A stretch of DNA of 64,000 nucleotides, taken from NCBI RefSeq assembly GCF_001718795.1, contig NZ_CP013437.1, positions 1-64,000 of the forward strand. Reading direction: 5' to 3'. Both the position numbers and the translations under genes were made by a program. The notes under the pieces were generated by a model. The model had not been told where the DNA came from and ran no database searches. It saw only the letters and a list, made by a program, of their open reading frames with translations. Numbering within the stretch: the first letter of the stretch is position 1; the number at the start of each line of letters is the position of its first letter. Below, piece by piece: positions 28,338 through 36,967 of this stretch. Source of the stretch: Burkholderia latens. GTDB taxonomy: Bacteria; Pseudomonadota; Gammaproteobacteria; Burkholderiales; Burkholderiaceae.

Positions 28338-30512
28338 ATGTGGCGTGACACATATCGACTGGCGACCGATCCGGAAGCCTTTCTCGACGACCGGCCGATC
28401 CGCGCGCGACTCGCGGAACCGGGCGCCGTCGAACCCGGCCGGCGTCCGCAGGACATTCCTGCGCGTGCCGGCGAGATTGCCGCGTGGCGCGACGCGCGCC
28501 GCGGCGATTGGCAACGACTCGCGAACGACGCGCACCGCACCGGCGGCGGCTCGGCGTTCGCCGGCGCGATCCTCGTGCAATCGGCGCCGCTCGCGTCGGT
28601 GCTCGGCGCATGGCTGCAAGGCATGAGCGCACCAGGCGTATTCGAGGACGACGCGCATCTGCGCATCATGGCGCTGCATGCGGGCGAAGTCGGCGTCGGC
28701 CGGCCCGAGGCGTCGCGCTACGACCGCTTCAAGGCGTTGTTGCGCGACGCCGCGCTCGCGGACGTCGCGCTCGAGCCGTTCGAGCTGTCGACGCTCGCGC
28801 CGATCGACGACGAAGCGTTCCGCCTGCCCGCGCTGCTGCTCGCAATGAGCCGCCGTGCGGACGCATTCGGCCCCGAACTCGCGGCCGTGGATCTGGCGTT
28901 CCGTTCGGTCGGCCTGTTGCCGTGCTGGGACGCGCTCGCGAACGTGCCGGCGCATGCATTCGACGTGCGCGCACTCGATCTGCGCACGGCGGTCGGCCGC
29001 GTGGACGGGCTCGACGCGTGTGCGCAGTCGCGTTGGGCGGCCGAGCAGTATGCGGCGCACGACACGGCGGCGCGCGAACGCATCGAGCACATGCTCGGAT
29101 GGACGTTCGACGCGCTGCGCGCGTGGGACGGATTCATCGAACGCGCAGCCGCGTGTGCGGCATCGCCGCGACTCGCGATGGCACGCCTGATGCAGCAGCG
29201 CGCGCGCGAGGCGATGGTTTATCACCATGAATACAAGCTCGGCGGTCGCGTGCTGTCCGACTGGTTCAAGGATGCGCTGCGCGATCCGGAGCCGCTCGTC
29301 GACGCGCTCGCAAAAAGCCGCCTCGTCGTGCCCGGCCACGCGGAACGCAGCCCGCTCGTGACGACGCTGATCGGCCCGGGCGGACGGATGTTCCGCGTGT
29401 TCAGCGACGCCGATGTCGCGATCATCCGCCGCTGGATCGATTCGCTTGCCGATGCGGCGGACACGCAGATCGTCGCCCCGCGCGCGGCGATGCCCGCAAC
29501 CGCACCGGAACCCGTGCTGTCGCTCGCCGTCGACGACCCGACGCTCGGCAACGCGCCGTCGAGCCTGCGCGAACTGTATTTCGTGCTGCAGGGCAGGGCG
29601 CTTGCGCCGCGCACGCGGCAGCTCGCGGAGCGCTATGCGCGTGACTGGCTGGCGCGCGCCGAGCGCTCGCTGCACCGTGCCGACCGCGGACTGCCCGCAA
29701 GCTGGCGGGCGGGCGCATTGCGCGCGTGGTTGCTCGAGCAGCACGACCGGCACGGGCTGGAATTCGAGCAGAGCGATCCGGCGAACTTGCCGACGCGCGA
29801 GGAAGTGATCGACTCGACGCTGCAGCTCGCGCCGCTGACGCTGATCGACGGTTCTTGGCTGCAGGGTTTCAGCGACTGGCGGCTCGCGGCGTCGCAGGTC
29901 GGCTTCGCGCTGTTCCAGACCTACTGGGACGAGCTCGGCAACGGTCTTCACGCGCTGAACCACCCGAAGATCTATCGCGACGGTTTGCGCGAGATGGGCA
30001 TCGAATTGCCGCCGACCGGCAGCCGCGCGTTCGCGCACGATCGGCGCTTTCGCGACGAGTCGTTCCGCCTGCCCGTGTACTGGCTGTGTCTCGGCAAATT
30101 GCCGCGCACGTTCATGCCGGAGATTCTCGGGATGAACCTTGCGATGGAATTGTCGGGCGTCGGCGGCAGCTACCGGAGTGCGCGCCGTTTCCTGCGCCAC
30201 TACGGCTTCAGCACCGAGTTCGTCGATCTTCACAACACGATCGACAACGTATCGACCGGGCATTCCGCGTGGGCGGTCGATGCGATCGACGCGTACATGC
30301 GCCAGACGGCGGCGCACGGCGCCGGCGCGACGGCCGCAAGCTGGGAGCGGATCCGCGTCGGCTACGAGTCGCTCGCGCCTGTGCCGGGCCGCCGCGAACG
30401 CTGGCTCGGCAAGCTCGGCGTGCGGCGCTGGACGCGTGTCGCGCCGGCCGCCGGCGCTGCGTCGTCCGCGTCGGACCTGTTTCATCATGCGCCGGTCGGG
30501 CGGGCCGCATGA
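28338..30512 (+). CDS. Iron-containing redox enzyme: heme-oxygenase-like diiron protein with long N-terminal region
   Basis: A 724-residue protein. The C-terminal third is a heme-oxygenase-like diiron oxidase/oxygenase (HDO) domain. Candidate ligands lie in YWDE (Glu532), LNHP (His542), AMELSG (Glu604) and the helix DLHNTIDNVSTGH (His632, Asp636, His642). HDO enzymes such as SznF, UndA and BesC use a diiron site and O2 for N-hydroxylation, decarboxylation or C-C cleavage. The first 500 residues are helical and not recognised. In a cluster with carbamoyl- and formyltransferases, N-oxygenation leading to an N-O bond is an attractive role, inferred only. It starts 79 bases after the 30-residue peptide gene. 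Confidence 0.75.
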   Translation: MWRDTYRLATDPEAFLDDRPIRARLAEPGAVEPGRRPQDIPARAGEIAAWRDARRGDWQRLANDAHRTGGGSAFAGAILVQSAPLASVLGAWLQGMSAPGVFEDDAHLRIMALHAGEVGVGRPEASRYDRFKALLRDAALADVALEPFELSTLAPIDDEAFRLPALLLAMSRRADAFGPELAAVDLAFRSVGLLPCWDALANVPAHAFDVRALDLRTAVGRVDGLDACAQSRWAAEQYAAHDTAARERIEHMLGWTFDALRAWDGFIERAAACAASPRLAMARLMQQRAREAMVYHHEYKLGGRVLSDWFKDALRDPEPLVDALAKSRLVVPGHAERSPLVTTLIGPGGRMFRVFSDADVAIIRRWIDSLADAADTQIVAPRAAMPATAPEPVLSLAVDDPTLGNAPSSLRELYFVLQGRALAPRTRQLAERYARDWLARAERSLHRADRGLPASWRAGALRAWLLEQHDRHGLEFEQSDPANLPTREEVIDSTLQLAPLTLIDGSWLQGFSDWRLAASQVGFALFQTYWDELGNGLHALNHPKIYRDGLREMGIELPPTGSRAFAHDRRFRDESFRLPVYWLCLGKLPRTFMPEILGMNLAMELSGVGGSYRSARRFLRHYGFSTEFVDLHNTIDNVSTGHSAWAVDAIDAYMRQTAAHGAGATAASWERIRVGYESLAPVPGRRERWLGKLGVRRWTRVAPAAGAASSASDLFHHAPVGRAA

Positions 30513-30660
30513 GCGGAGCGCCGGCCGAGAATCCGCGAGGCCGTGCGATGCCGCTTGTCCACGTACACAACGAAAGCGATTCGCTGGGGGAGACGATCGG
30601 CGGCGGACATCAGCCGGCGCGGCAGCCTCGAAGGCGATCGCTGAACGGAGCCGCACCGCG

Positions 30661-31341
30661 ATGGATTACCTGTCGATCATTCTGTTCGTGATCTCGACCT
30701 GCGCGACGCCCGGTCCGAACAACGTGATGCTGATGTCGTCGGGCGTGAACTTCGGCGTCGCACGCACGATGCGCCACGTGATCGGAATCAACGTCGGCTT
30801 CCCGCTGATGCTGATCGCGGTGGGCCTCGGCGCGGGCGTAGTGTTCCGGCGCCATCCGTCGCTGCACGACGTGCTGCAGGTCGTCGGCGCCGTCTACATG
30901 CTGTATCTCGCATACCGCATCGCGACTGCGCCGACCGTCGACTTCAACGCGCAATCGGCGGCGCCGCTCGGCGTGATGTCCGCGGCGTTGTTCCAGTGGG
31001 TGAACCCGAAGGCGTGGGTGATGGCCGTCGGCGCGGTGCTGACCTATGCGTCGGCGTCGCACTCGTATGCGTTCGACGTGCTCGCGATCGCGCTGCTGTT
31101 CTGCGTGTTCGGTTCGCCTTGCTCGATCGTGTGGGTGTTCTTCGGAACGTTCCTGCGGCGCTACCTGGCGAAGCCGGGTGCGCTGCGCGCGTTCAACGTC
31201 GCGATGAGCGTGGTGCTCGTTGTCTCGCTGGTGCCGGCGTTGCACGGCCTCGTCGCGCAGGGACGCGGCGACGCGGCCGCGCATGCGCCGGCCCGGTCCG
31301 TCGCCGGGCATGTGTCGGCCGTGCACGACCGCCTGTCGTAG
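30661..31341 (+). CDS. LysE/RhtB family amino-acid exporter (first of two)
   Basis: A 226-residue inner-membrane protein with about six helices and the family signature CATPGPNNVMLMSSGVNFG near residue 15, plus QWVNPKAWVMAVGA near 115. LysE-type proteins export amino acids and analogues. Its place inside the cluster suggests efflux of the product for delivery or self-protection. The last 25 residues are hydrophilic. ATG at 30661; 148 bases separate it from the previous gene, the longest gap in the cluster, leaving room for an internal promoter. Confidence 0.85.
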   Translation: MDYLSIILFVISTCATPGPNNVMLMSSGVNFGVARTMRHVIGINVGFPLMLIAVGLGAGVVFRRHPSLHDVLQVVGAVYMLYLAYRIATAPTVDFNAQSAAPLGVMSAALFQWVNPKAWVMAVGAVLTYASASHSYAFDVLAIALLFCVFGSPCSIVWVFFGTFLRRYLAKPGALRAFNVAMSVVLVVSLVPALHGLVAQGRGDAAAHAPARSVAGHVSAVHDRLS

Positions 31342-31413
31342 CGCTGCCCGCCGCGCCCGCGCATTTCCAATTCAAACAACCGATCAACGGTTCAACCGAC
31401 AAGTCACTACGAC

Positions 31414-33255
31414 ATGGCCAACCACATACTCGGCATCTCGGCGTTTTATCACGACAGCGCGGCCGCGCTGATCCGGGACGGCGTGCCCATCGCAGCCGCC
31501 CAGGAGGAACGCTTCACGCGGGTGCGGCACGATCCCGCGTTTCCGGCGAATGCGATCCGCTATTGCCTCGACGAGGCAGGCATCCGTCTCGACGACCTGA
31601 CGGCGATCGTCTACTACGAGGATCCGAAGGAGAAGTTCTCTCGCGTCATTTCGTCGTTCGCGAGCGCCGGCACGGGCGGCGCGCGTGCGTTCGCGCGCAC
31701 GATACCCGAGTGGCTGCGCTGGAAGCGCCGTGTGCTCGAGCACGTCGATCGCGAAATCGCGCAGCTCGGTCTCGGGCACGCACCGAAGGTGATCGCGTCG
31801 CAGCACCACCGGTCGCACGCGGCCGCCGCATTCTTCCCGTCGCCGTTCGAGCGCGCAGCCGTGCTGTGCATCGACGGCATCGGCGAATGGCACTCGACGA
31901 CCGTGTGGCGCGGCGACGGCACGTCGCTGCGGCTGCTGAACTCGATCTCGTATCCGCATTCGGTCGGACTGTTCTACTCGGCGTTCACGTACTACTGCGG
32001 CTTCAAGGTCGACTCCGGCGAATACAAGCTGATGGGGCTCGCGCCGTACGGCAACCCGATCTATGCGGACACGATCCGCGACGAACTGATCAATATCCGC
32101 GCCGACGGCTCGTTCACGCTCAACATGCACTACTTCGACTACCTGAAAGGCGAGCGGATGGTCGGCGAAGCGTTCGAGCAGCTGTTCGGCGCGCCGATCC
32201 GCCGGCCCGAGAGTCCGATTTCGCAGCGCGACTGCGATCTGGCGGCGTCGGTGCAGAAGGTGACCGAGGAAGTGGTGCTCGGGCTCGCGCGCGCGGCGGT
32301 CGAGCAAGCCGGCGAACGCAACCTGTGTCTCGCAGGCGGCGTCGCGCTCAACTGCGTCGCGAACGGCGTGTTGAGCCGCTCGGGCGAATTCGACGCACTG
32401 TGGATCCAGCCGGCCGCCGGCGATGCCGGCTGCGCGCTCGGCGCGGCAATGGACGTCGCCGCGAAGCTCGACGGCCGGCCGCACGTCGGCACCGCACGCG
32501 CGGATGCGATGAGCGGCGCGCTGCTCGGCCCGCGTTTCGGCGACGACGAAATCGCCGCATTCCTCGACGAGCGCGGCTACCGCTACACGCGTCTCGAAGG
32601 GGAAGCGCTGTTCGACGAAGTCGCGCGTCACCTCGCGGACGGCGCGGTGGTCGGCTGGTTCCAGGACCGCATGGAGTTCGGGCCGCGCGCGCTCGGTGCG
32701 CGATCGATCATCGGCGACCCGCGCGACACGACCATGCAGCGCAAGATGAACCTGAAGATCAAGTACCGCGAGTCGTTCCGGCCGTTCGCGCCGGCCGTGC
32801 TGCTCGAGGATGCGACGCGCTACTTCGACATCCGCGAGGAAAGCCCGTACATGCTGATCGTGTCCGAGGTCGCGGACTCGATCAAGACCGAGGCGTCGCG
32901 CCGCCCGGGCGGCCCGAACCGCGGCCTCGGCAGCATCAACGACGTGCGCTCGATGCTGCCCGCGATCACGCACGTGGACTTGTCGGCGCGCGTGCAGACG
33001 GTCACCGACGAAAGCAATCCCGCGTTCGCGCGGCTGTTGCGCGCGTTCAAACGCCGCACCGGCTGCCCGGTGCTCGTCAACACGTCGTTCAACGTGCGCG
33101 GCGAGCCGATCGTATGCCGGCCGGAAGAGGCGTACGCGTGCTTCATGCGCACCGAGATGGACGTGCTGGTGCTGGGCTCGCACGTGCTCGTGCGCGCGGA
33201 CCAGCCCGCGTTCGAGGAAGAAACCGACTGGCGCGAGGCGATTCCGCTCGACTGA
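31414..33255 (+). CDS. O-carbamoyltransferase (NodU/CmcH/TobZ family)
   Basis: A 613-residue enzyme. The N-terminal Kae1-like ATPase domain has the metal/adenylate motif HHRSHA at about residues 131-136, LCIDGIGEW near 152 and LAGGVALNCVAN near 307. The C-terminal carbamoyltransferase region includes FGPRALGARSIIGDPR near 425 and VNTSFNVRGEPIVC near 555. The family uses carbamoyl phosphate and ATP to form carbamoyl-adenylate and carbamoylate hydroxyl groups of antibiotics or Nod factors. Here the acceptor is probably a hydroxy-amino acid intermediate. It is followed 21 bases later by a tiny membrane-protein gene, an association also seen next to other enzymes of this family. Confidence 0.9.
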   Translation: MANHILGISAFYHDSAAALIRDGVPIAAAQEERFTRVRHDPAFPANAIRYCLDEAGIRLDDLTAIVYYEDPKEKFSRVISSFASAGTGGARAFARTIPEWLRWKRRVLEHVDREIAQLGLGHAPKVIASQHHRSHAAAAFFPSPFERAAVLCIDGIGEWHSTTVWRGDGTSLRLLNSISYPHSVGLFYSAFTYYCGFKVDSGEYKLMGLAPYGNPIYADTIRDELINIRADGSFTLNMHYFDYLKGERMVGEAFEQLFGAPIRRPESPISQRDCDLAASVQKVTEEVVLGLARAAVEQAGERNLCLAGGVALNCVANGVLSRSGEFDALWIQPAAGDAGCALGAAMDVAAKLDGRPHVGTARADAMSGALLGPRFGDDEIAAFLDERGYRYTRLEGEALFDEVARHLADGAVVGWFQDRMEFGPRALGARSIIGDPRDTTMQRKMNLKIKYRESFRPFAPAVLLEDATRYFDIREESPYMLIVSEVADSIKTEASRRPGGPNRGLGSINDVRSMLPAITHVDLSARVQTVTDESNPAFARLLRAFKRRTGCPVLVNTSFNVRGEPIVCRPEEAYACFMRTEMDVLVLGSHVLVRADQPAFEEETDWREAIPLD

Positions 33256-33276
33256 CGCCCGCCCAAGGAGAACATC

Positions 33277-33411
33277 ATGCTGCTCAAGACCCTGTCCCTG
33301 CTGTTGTATCTGCTCGTGCTCGTGCCGATCGGGTGGTTGCGCCGGATCGGCAACCACTCCCGCTTCAGCCCGGGTTTCCACCGCGCGCCCACGTCGTGGG
33401 ACCGCACCTGA
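33277..33411 (+). CDS. 44-residue single-helix membrane peptide (SxtK/DUF5989-like candidate)
   Basis: A 44-codon gene with AAGGAG nine bases before the ATG. The product has one hydrophobic helix (LLKTLSLLLYLLVLVPIGWL) followed by a basic/aromatic tail ending APTSWDRT. Short proteins of this design, with a helix then a Trp-acidic-Arg end, occur beside O-carbamoyltransferases such as SxtI of saxitoxin clusters (SxtK). Its position directly after the carbamoyltransferase supports a similar partner role, perhaps membrane tethering. It may correspond to the second essential small ORF of the WH6 FVG cluster. Family assignment is from pattern and context, not from a search. Confidence 0.65.
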   Translation: MLLKTLSLLLYLLVLVPIGWLRRIGNHSRFSPGFHRAPTSWDRT

Positions 33412-33436
33412 TCACGCACGTCACGGAAGAACGCAC

Positions 33437-34768
33437 ATGTCAGCAGTCATCTACAAGAACCTGAATGCCGCGCCGATCGTCGCAACCGGCGGTGCGGGCG
33501 TCTGGATCGAGGACGCCACCGGCAAGCGCTATCTCGACACCTGCGGCGGCGTCGCGGTGTCGAGCCTCGGCCACGCGCATCCGCGCATCGTCGCGGCGAT
33601 GGAGCGCGAGGCGCGCAACATCGCATGGGCGCACGCGGGCAGCTTCACGACGCCCGCGGCCGAAGAGCTGGCCGAACGGCTCGTCGCGGCGTCGAACGGG
33701 CTCGCGAAGGCCCAGTTCCTGTCCGGCGGCTCGGAGGTGATGGAGCTCGCGATGAAAATCGCATATCAGTACCAGTGCGAACGCGGCAAAGCGTCGAAGC
33801 AGACCTTCATCGCGCGCCGTCAGGGCTATCACGGCAGCACGCTCGGCACGCTTGCGGTGTCGGGCAATTCGCAGCGGCGCTCGGTGTTCGAGCCGCTGTT
33901 GCCGCCGGCCGAATTCGTGTCGCCGTGCTATGCGTACCGCGACCAGCGCGCGGGCGAGACCGATGACGCATACGCGACGCGGCTCGCCCAGGAACTCGAC
34001 GACCGGATCCGCGCGCTCGGCGCGGACAACGTCTGCGCGTTCGTCGCGGAAACGGTGGTCGGTTCCACGAACGGCGCGGTGCCGGCCGTGCCCGGCTACC
34101 TGAAGAAGATCCGCGAGGTTTGCGACCGGCACGACGTGCTGCTGCTGCTCGACGAGGTGATGGCCGGCATGGGCCGCACCGGTCCGCTGTTCGCGTATCT
34201 CGACGACGGCATCGTGCCGGACCTCGTCGCGGTCGGCAAGGGGCTCGCGGCGGGCTACCAGCCGATCGCGGCCGTCCTGACGAGCGCGGCGGTTCACGAT
34301 GCGATCGCGCACGGCAGCGGCGTGCTGGGCAATGGCCAGACGCATGTGAATCATCCGTTCGCATGCGCGATCGCGCTCGAGGTGCAGCGCACGATCGAGG
34401 ACGAGCGGCTGCTCGACGCCGTGCGCGTGCGCGGCGAGCAACTGCGTGCACGGCTGCGCGAGCGGCTTGCCGACGTCGACACCGTCGGCGACGTGCGTGG
34501 CAGGGGGCTGTTCGTCGGCGTGGAGTTCGTCGACGATCGCGCGACGAAGGCGCCGTTCAGCGGCGGCGGCGCGTTCGCGGCGCGGCTCAAGCGTGAGGCG
34601 CTCGAGCGCGGCCTGCTGATCTACCCGGGTTCCGGTACGGCCGACGGCGTGCGCGGCAATCACGTGCTGTTCGCGCCGCCGTTCATCGCGACCGAGCGCG
34701 ACATCGACGAGATGGTCGAGCGCTTCGCGGCGGTCGTGCAAGCGTGCGCGGTCGCGCAACCGGCATGA
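33437..34768 (+). CDS. Class III PLP-dependent aminotransferase
   Basis: A 443-residue fold-type I enzyme. SGGSEVMELAMKIA (about 95-108) binds the cofactor phosphate. LLLLDEVMAGMGRTG (near 240) supplies the Asp that pairs with the pyridine nitrogen. Lys268 in AVGKGLAAGYQPIAAVL is the Schiff-base lysine. All catalytic residues are intact. It could transaminate a side-chain or alpha-keto acid, or in this family catalyse beta/gamma-elimination that would yield a vinylglycine. Clear ribosome-binding site, 25 bases after the 44-residue peptide gene. Confidence 0.88.
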   Translation: MSAVIYKNLNAAPIVATGGAGVWIEDATGKRYLDTCGGVAVSSLGHAHPRIVAAMEREARNIAWAHAGSFTTPAAEELAERLVAASNGLAKAQFLSGGSEVMELAMKIAYQYQCERGKASKQTFIARRQGYHGSTLGTLAVSGNSQRRSVFEPLLPPAEFVSPCYAYRDQRAGETDDAYATRLAQELDDRIRALGADNVCAFVAETVVGSTNGAVPAVPGYLKKIREVCDRHDVLLLLDEVMAGMGRTGPLFAYLDDGIVPDLVAVGKGLAAGYQPIAAVLTSAAVHDAIAHGSGVLGNGQTHVNHPFACAIALEVQRTIEDERLLDAVRVRGEQLRARLRERLADVDTVGDVRGRGLFVGVEFVDDRATKAPFSGGGAFAARLKREALERGLLIYPGSGTADGVRGNHVLFAPPFIATERDIDEMVERFAAVVQACAVAQPA

Positions 34769-34815
34769 CGCGCGGCCTGCACGGACCATTCGCGCGCCGA
34801 ACGGGAGACGACGCG

Positions 34816-35055
34816 ATGAAACTGCAAGCGGATGAACTGGACGGCTGGGTGCTGGAGCGTGCTGATTTCGAGCGCCTGCCGTCGCACGGCTACCTGTTCT
34901 ACTCGGACCGCCGCTGCTACGTGTGCTATCCGGCGCACGGCGCACGGCGGATGCGCGACGTGCTGCCGCGCGTCGTCGACCTGCTCGCGCGGGGCGACGA
35001 CGGCGCGCGGAGGCTGCGCGGGTTGCTGACGGTCGCCGCAACGGAGGACGCATGA
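34816..35055 (+). CDS. 79-residue hypothetical protein in the cluster
   Basis: A small soluble protein (MKLQADELDGWVLERADFERLPSHGYLFYSD...) with two cysteines in RRCYVCYPAHG near residues 35-42 and a helical Arg-rich C-terminus. No family recognised; the CxxC-like pair (C-Y-V-C) might bind metal. The ATG at 34816 has GGAG eight bases upstream; an earlier in-frame ATG at 34765 overlaps the aminotransferase stop. Its stop overlaps the next ATG by four bases, indicating coupling with the amidohydrolase-like gene. Confidence 0.6.
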   Translation: MKLQADELDGWVLERADFERLPSHGYLFYSDRRCYVCYPAHGARRMRDVLPRVVDLLARGDDGARRLRGLLTVAATEDA

Positions 35056-36281
35056 TGCACGCCGAACCGATGGTCATGACGCCGGGCCGCACGTTGCCGA
35101 TCGTCGCGCCCGCGCCGCGCGATGACGACACGTGGGCACTCGTGAATGCGCTCGTGTTCGACAGCCGCGCGCACGTGTTGCGACAGGCGGATGTCGAGAT
35201 CGCTGGCGGCGAGATCGTCGCCGTCGTGCCGGCGCGCGCGTCGCGCGCGACCCGGCGGATCGACGCGAGCGGGCTGCTGTGCGCACCGGGGCTGGCCGCG
35301 ATGTTCCCGACGACGGGCGACGCGAGCGCTGACGTGCCGTGCGGCGACGCGCTGCCGCAGTCGCTGGCACGCGGCGTCACGCTGGCCGGCTGCTTGACCG
35401 CGGACGCCGTGAGCGACGTCGCACGTGCGCAGCGCGCCGGCGGCCGAGTCGTGCTGTTCACGACCGTTGCGGACCGCTGGGTCGGTCCCGGCAACGGCCC
35501 GCCGATTCGCAGTATCGACGGTTGCATGCTCGAATACGCACGCGCGCTGCACGCTGCCGACGCGGCCGGCGCGCGCGTCGTCGTTGCGCCGGCGATCGGC
35601 TCGCAGCTCGCGGCGTCGCCGCGTCTCGTGCTTGCATTGCACGAGGCGGCTCGCCGGCGCGGCAGCCGATTTGCGGTGCGTATCGACAGCGGCGGCGAAT
35701 ACGCGGCGCAATTCCGCGACGCGTACGGCTGCTCGGGAGTTGCGCTGCTGCGCAGCCTCGATGCGCTCGATTCGCACGTGCTCGCGTATCCGACGGCGCC
35801 GCTCGGCAGTCACGAACGCAGCGTGTTGCGCGCGAGCGGCGCGCACGTCGTCGGCGCAACGCCCGCCCAGGGTGCGGACGCCGCCGTGCTTGCATGGCCC
35901 GCCGCCGACGCTGGCTTCGACGCGTGGCTCGACGCGCGCCGCCGCGAACGCAGCGCTGCATCGTCCGCGTGGCGTGCGCGGGATGCGGCGGCGGGGCTCG
36001 TCGACAGCCTGACGTGGAAGGGCGCCCGTGCGCTCGGGCTGGCCAATGCAGGCGGCGTCGCGGCCGGACACTGCGCCGACCTGCTGTTGTACGAGCGGCC
36101 GCCAGCCGTGCGCGAACGCCCGGCCGCATTCGACGCTGCGGCGTTTCTCGAGCTGGTCGCGCACGCGCGGCCGGCCGCCGTGCTCGTCGACGGCGAATGG
36201 GTGCTCGGTGCGCCGCCGGCCGCTGCCCATGTGCACGGCGGGCCGGCGGCCGGCGATGTCGCGATCCGCTTTGCGCGCTGA
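35052..36281 (+). CDS. Amidohydrolase-superfamily-like protein lacking the HxH metal motif
   Basis: A 409-residue protein with the outline of a cytosine-deaminase/imidazolonepropionase-type amidohydrolase. It has an N-terminal beta-sandwich (WALVNALVFD...VEIAGGEIVAVVP), then DASGLLCAPGLAAMF where PGLxxxHxH is expected (about residues 71-85), and a C-terminal GLANAGGVAAGHCADLLLYE typical of the second sandwich half. The two metal-binding histidines are absent, replaced by Met/Phe positions, and later His/Asp ligands are not evident. It is probably not a classical hydrolase. It overlaps the preceding gene by four bases. It may be one of the genes that, as I recall, are dispensable in the centre of the related WH6 cluster. 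Confidence 0.65.
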   Translation: MMHAEPMVMTPGRTLPIVAPAPRDDDTWALVNALVFDSRAHVLRQADVEIAGGEIVAVVPARASRATRRIDASGLLCAPGLAAMFPTTGDASADVPCGDALPQSLARGVTLAGCLTADAVSDVARAQRAGGRVVLFTTVADRWVGPGNGPPIRSIDGCMLEYARALHAADAAGARVVVAPAIGSQLAASPRLVLALHEAARRRGSRFAVRIDSGGEYAAQFRDAYGCSGVALLRSLDALDSHVLAYPTAPLGSHERSVLRASGAHVVGATPAQGADAAVLAWPAADAGFDAWLDARRRERSAASSAWRARDAAAGLVDSLTWKGARALGLANAGGVAAGHCADLLLYERPPAVRERPAAFDAAAFLELVAHARPAAVLVDGEWVLGAPPAAAHVHGGPAAGDVAIRFAR

Positions 36282-36314
36282 TCGTCTTTTTTCCAACGTG
36301 ACGGAGGCTGTCCG

Positions 36315-36914
36315 ATGTCGAACGAACCGTGCCGGGACAAGGTCCTGCTGTCGGTCTGCACGATGAACTGGTGCGACCTGGGCGTCGAATTTGCGAAGAC
36401 GGTGTTTTCGAACGTCGAGGTGTTCTACTGGGATCCCGGCGATCCGTATCCGCACCACCTGCGCGACTGGGAAGGCGACTGGATCATCTCGTACCGCGGC
36501 GACTTCATCTTCCCGAAGGAGATTTACTCGCGGGCTCGCAAGGGTGCGATCAATTTTCATCCGGCGCCGCCGAAATATCGGGGGCTCGGCAGCCAGCACT
36601 ACGCGATCTACTACGGCGACGAGACTTACGGCTCGACCTGTCATCACCTTGCACCGTCCGTGGACAGCGGACAGATCATCAACGTCGCGCGCTTCAACAT
36701 CGCGCCGGCAGAGACCGCGTCGTCGCTTCGGCTGCACGTGGGTGCGTACTGCCTGCAGCAGTTCATCGAGCTCGTCACCGACTACATCGTGCCGGGACGG
36801 GCGCTGCCGCAGTCGACCGAGCGTTGGGGCGAACGCCTGTACCGGCAGCACGAACTGCAGGGCTGGATGGACAAGATCCGGCAGGAAGAACCCGATCACC
36901 GTTGTTTCAGATGA
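36315..36914 (+). CDS. Folate-dependent formyltransferase-like protein
   Basis: A 199-residue protein of the Fmt/PurN formyltransferase fold. The catalytic triad is visible: Asn80 and His82 in INFHPAPPKYRG, and Asp117 in SVDSGQII. It would use 10-formyltetrahydrofolate to formylate an amine. It is shorter than methionyl-tRNA formyltransferase and lacks the C-terminal tRNA-binding domain, so a small-molecule substrate is likely. The formylaminooxy group of FVG would need just such an enzyme. ATG at 36315, 33 bases after the amidohydrolase-like gene. Confidence 0.85.
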   Translation: MSNEPCRDKVLLSVCTMNWCDLGVEFAKTVFSNVEVFYWDPGDPYPHHLRDWEGDWIISYRGDFIFPKEIYSRARKGAINFHPAPPKYRGLGSQHYAIYYGDETYGSTCHHLAPSVDSGQIINVARFNIAPAETASSLRLHVGAYCLQQFIELVTDYIVPGRALPQSTERWGERLYRQHELQGWMDKIRQEEPDHRCFR

Positions 36915-36967
36915 GCATCGCGGCGCGCGGCGGTAGCGTCGCGCGTCACACCGGCAGAGGATATCCA

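Noticed and set aside
30509..30691. A short plus-strand frame between the diiron protein and the first LysE gene
   Set aside because: It overlaps the LysE start in another frame and has no family resemblance; the gap is better read as leader or internal promoter.
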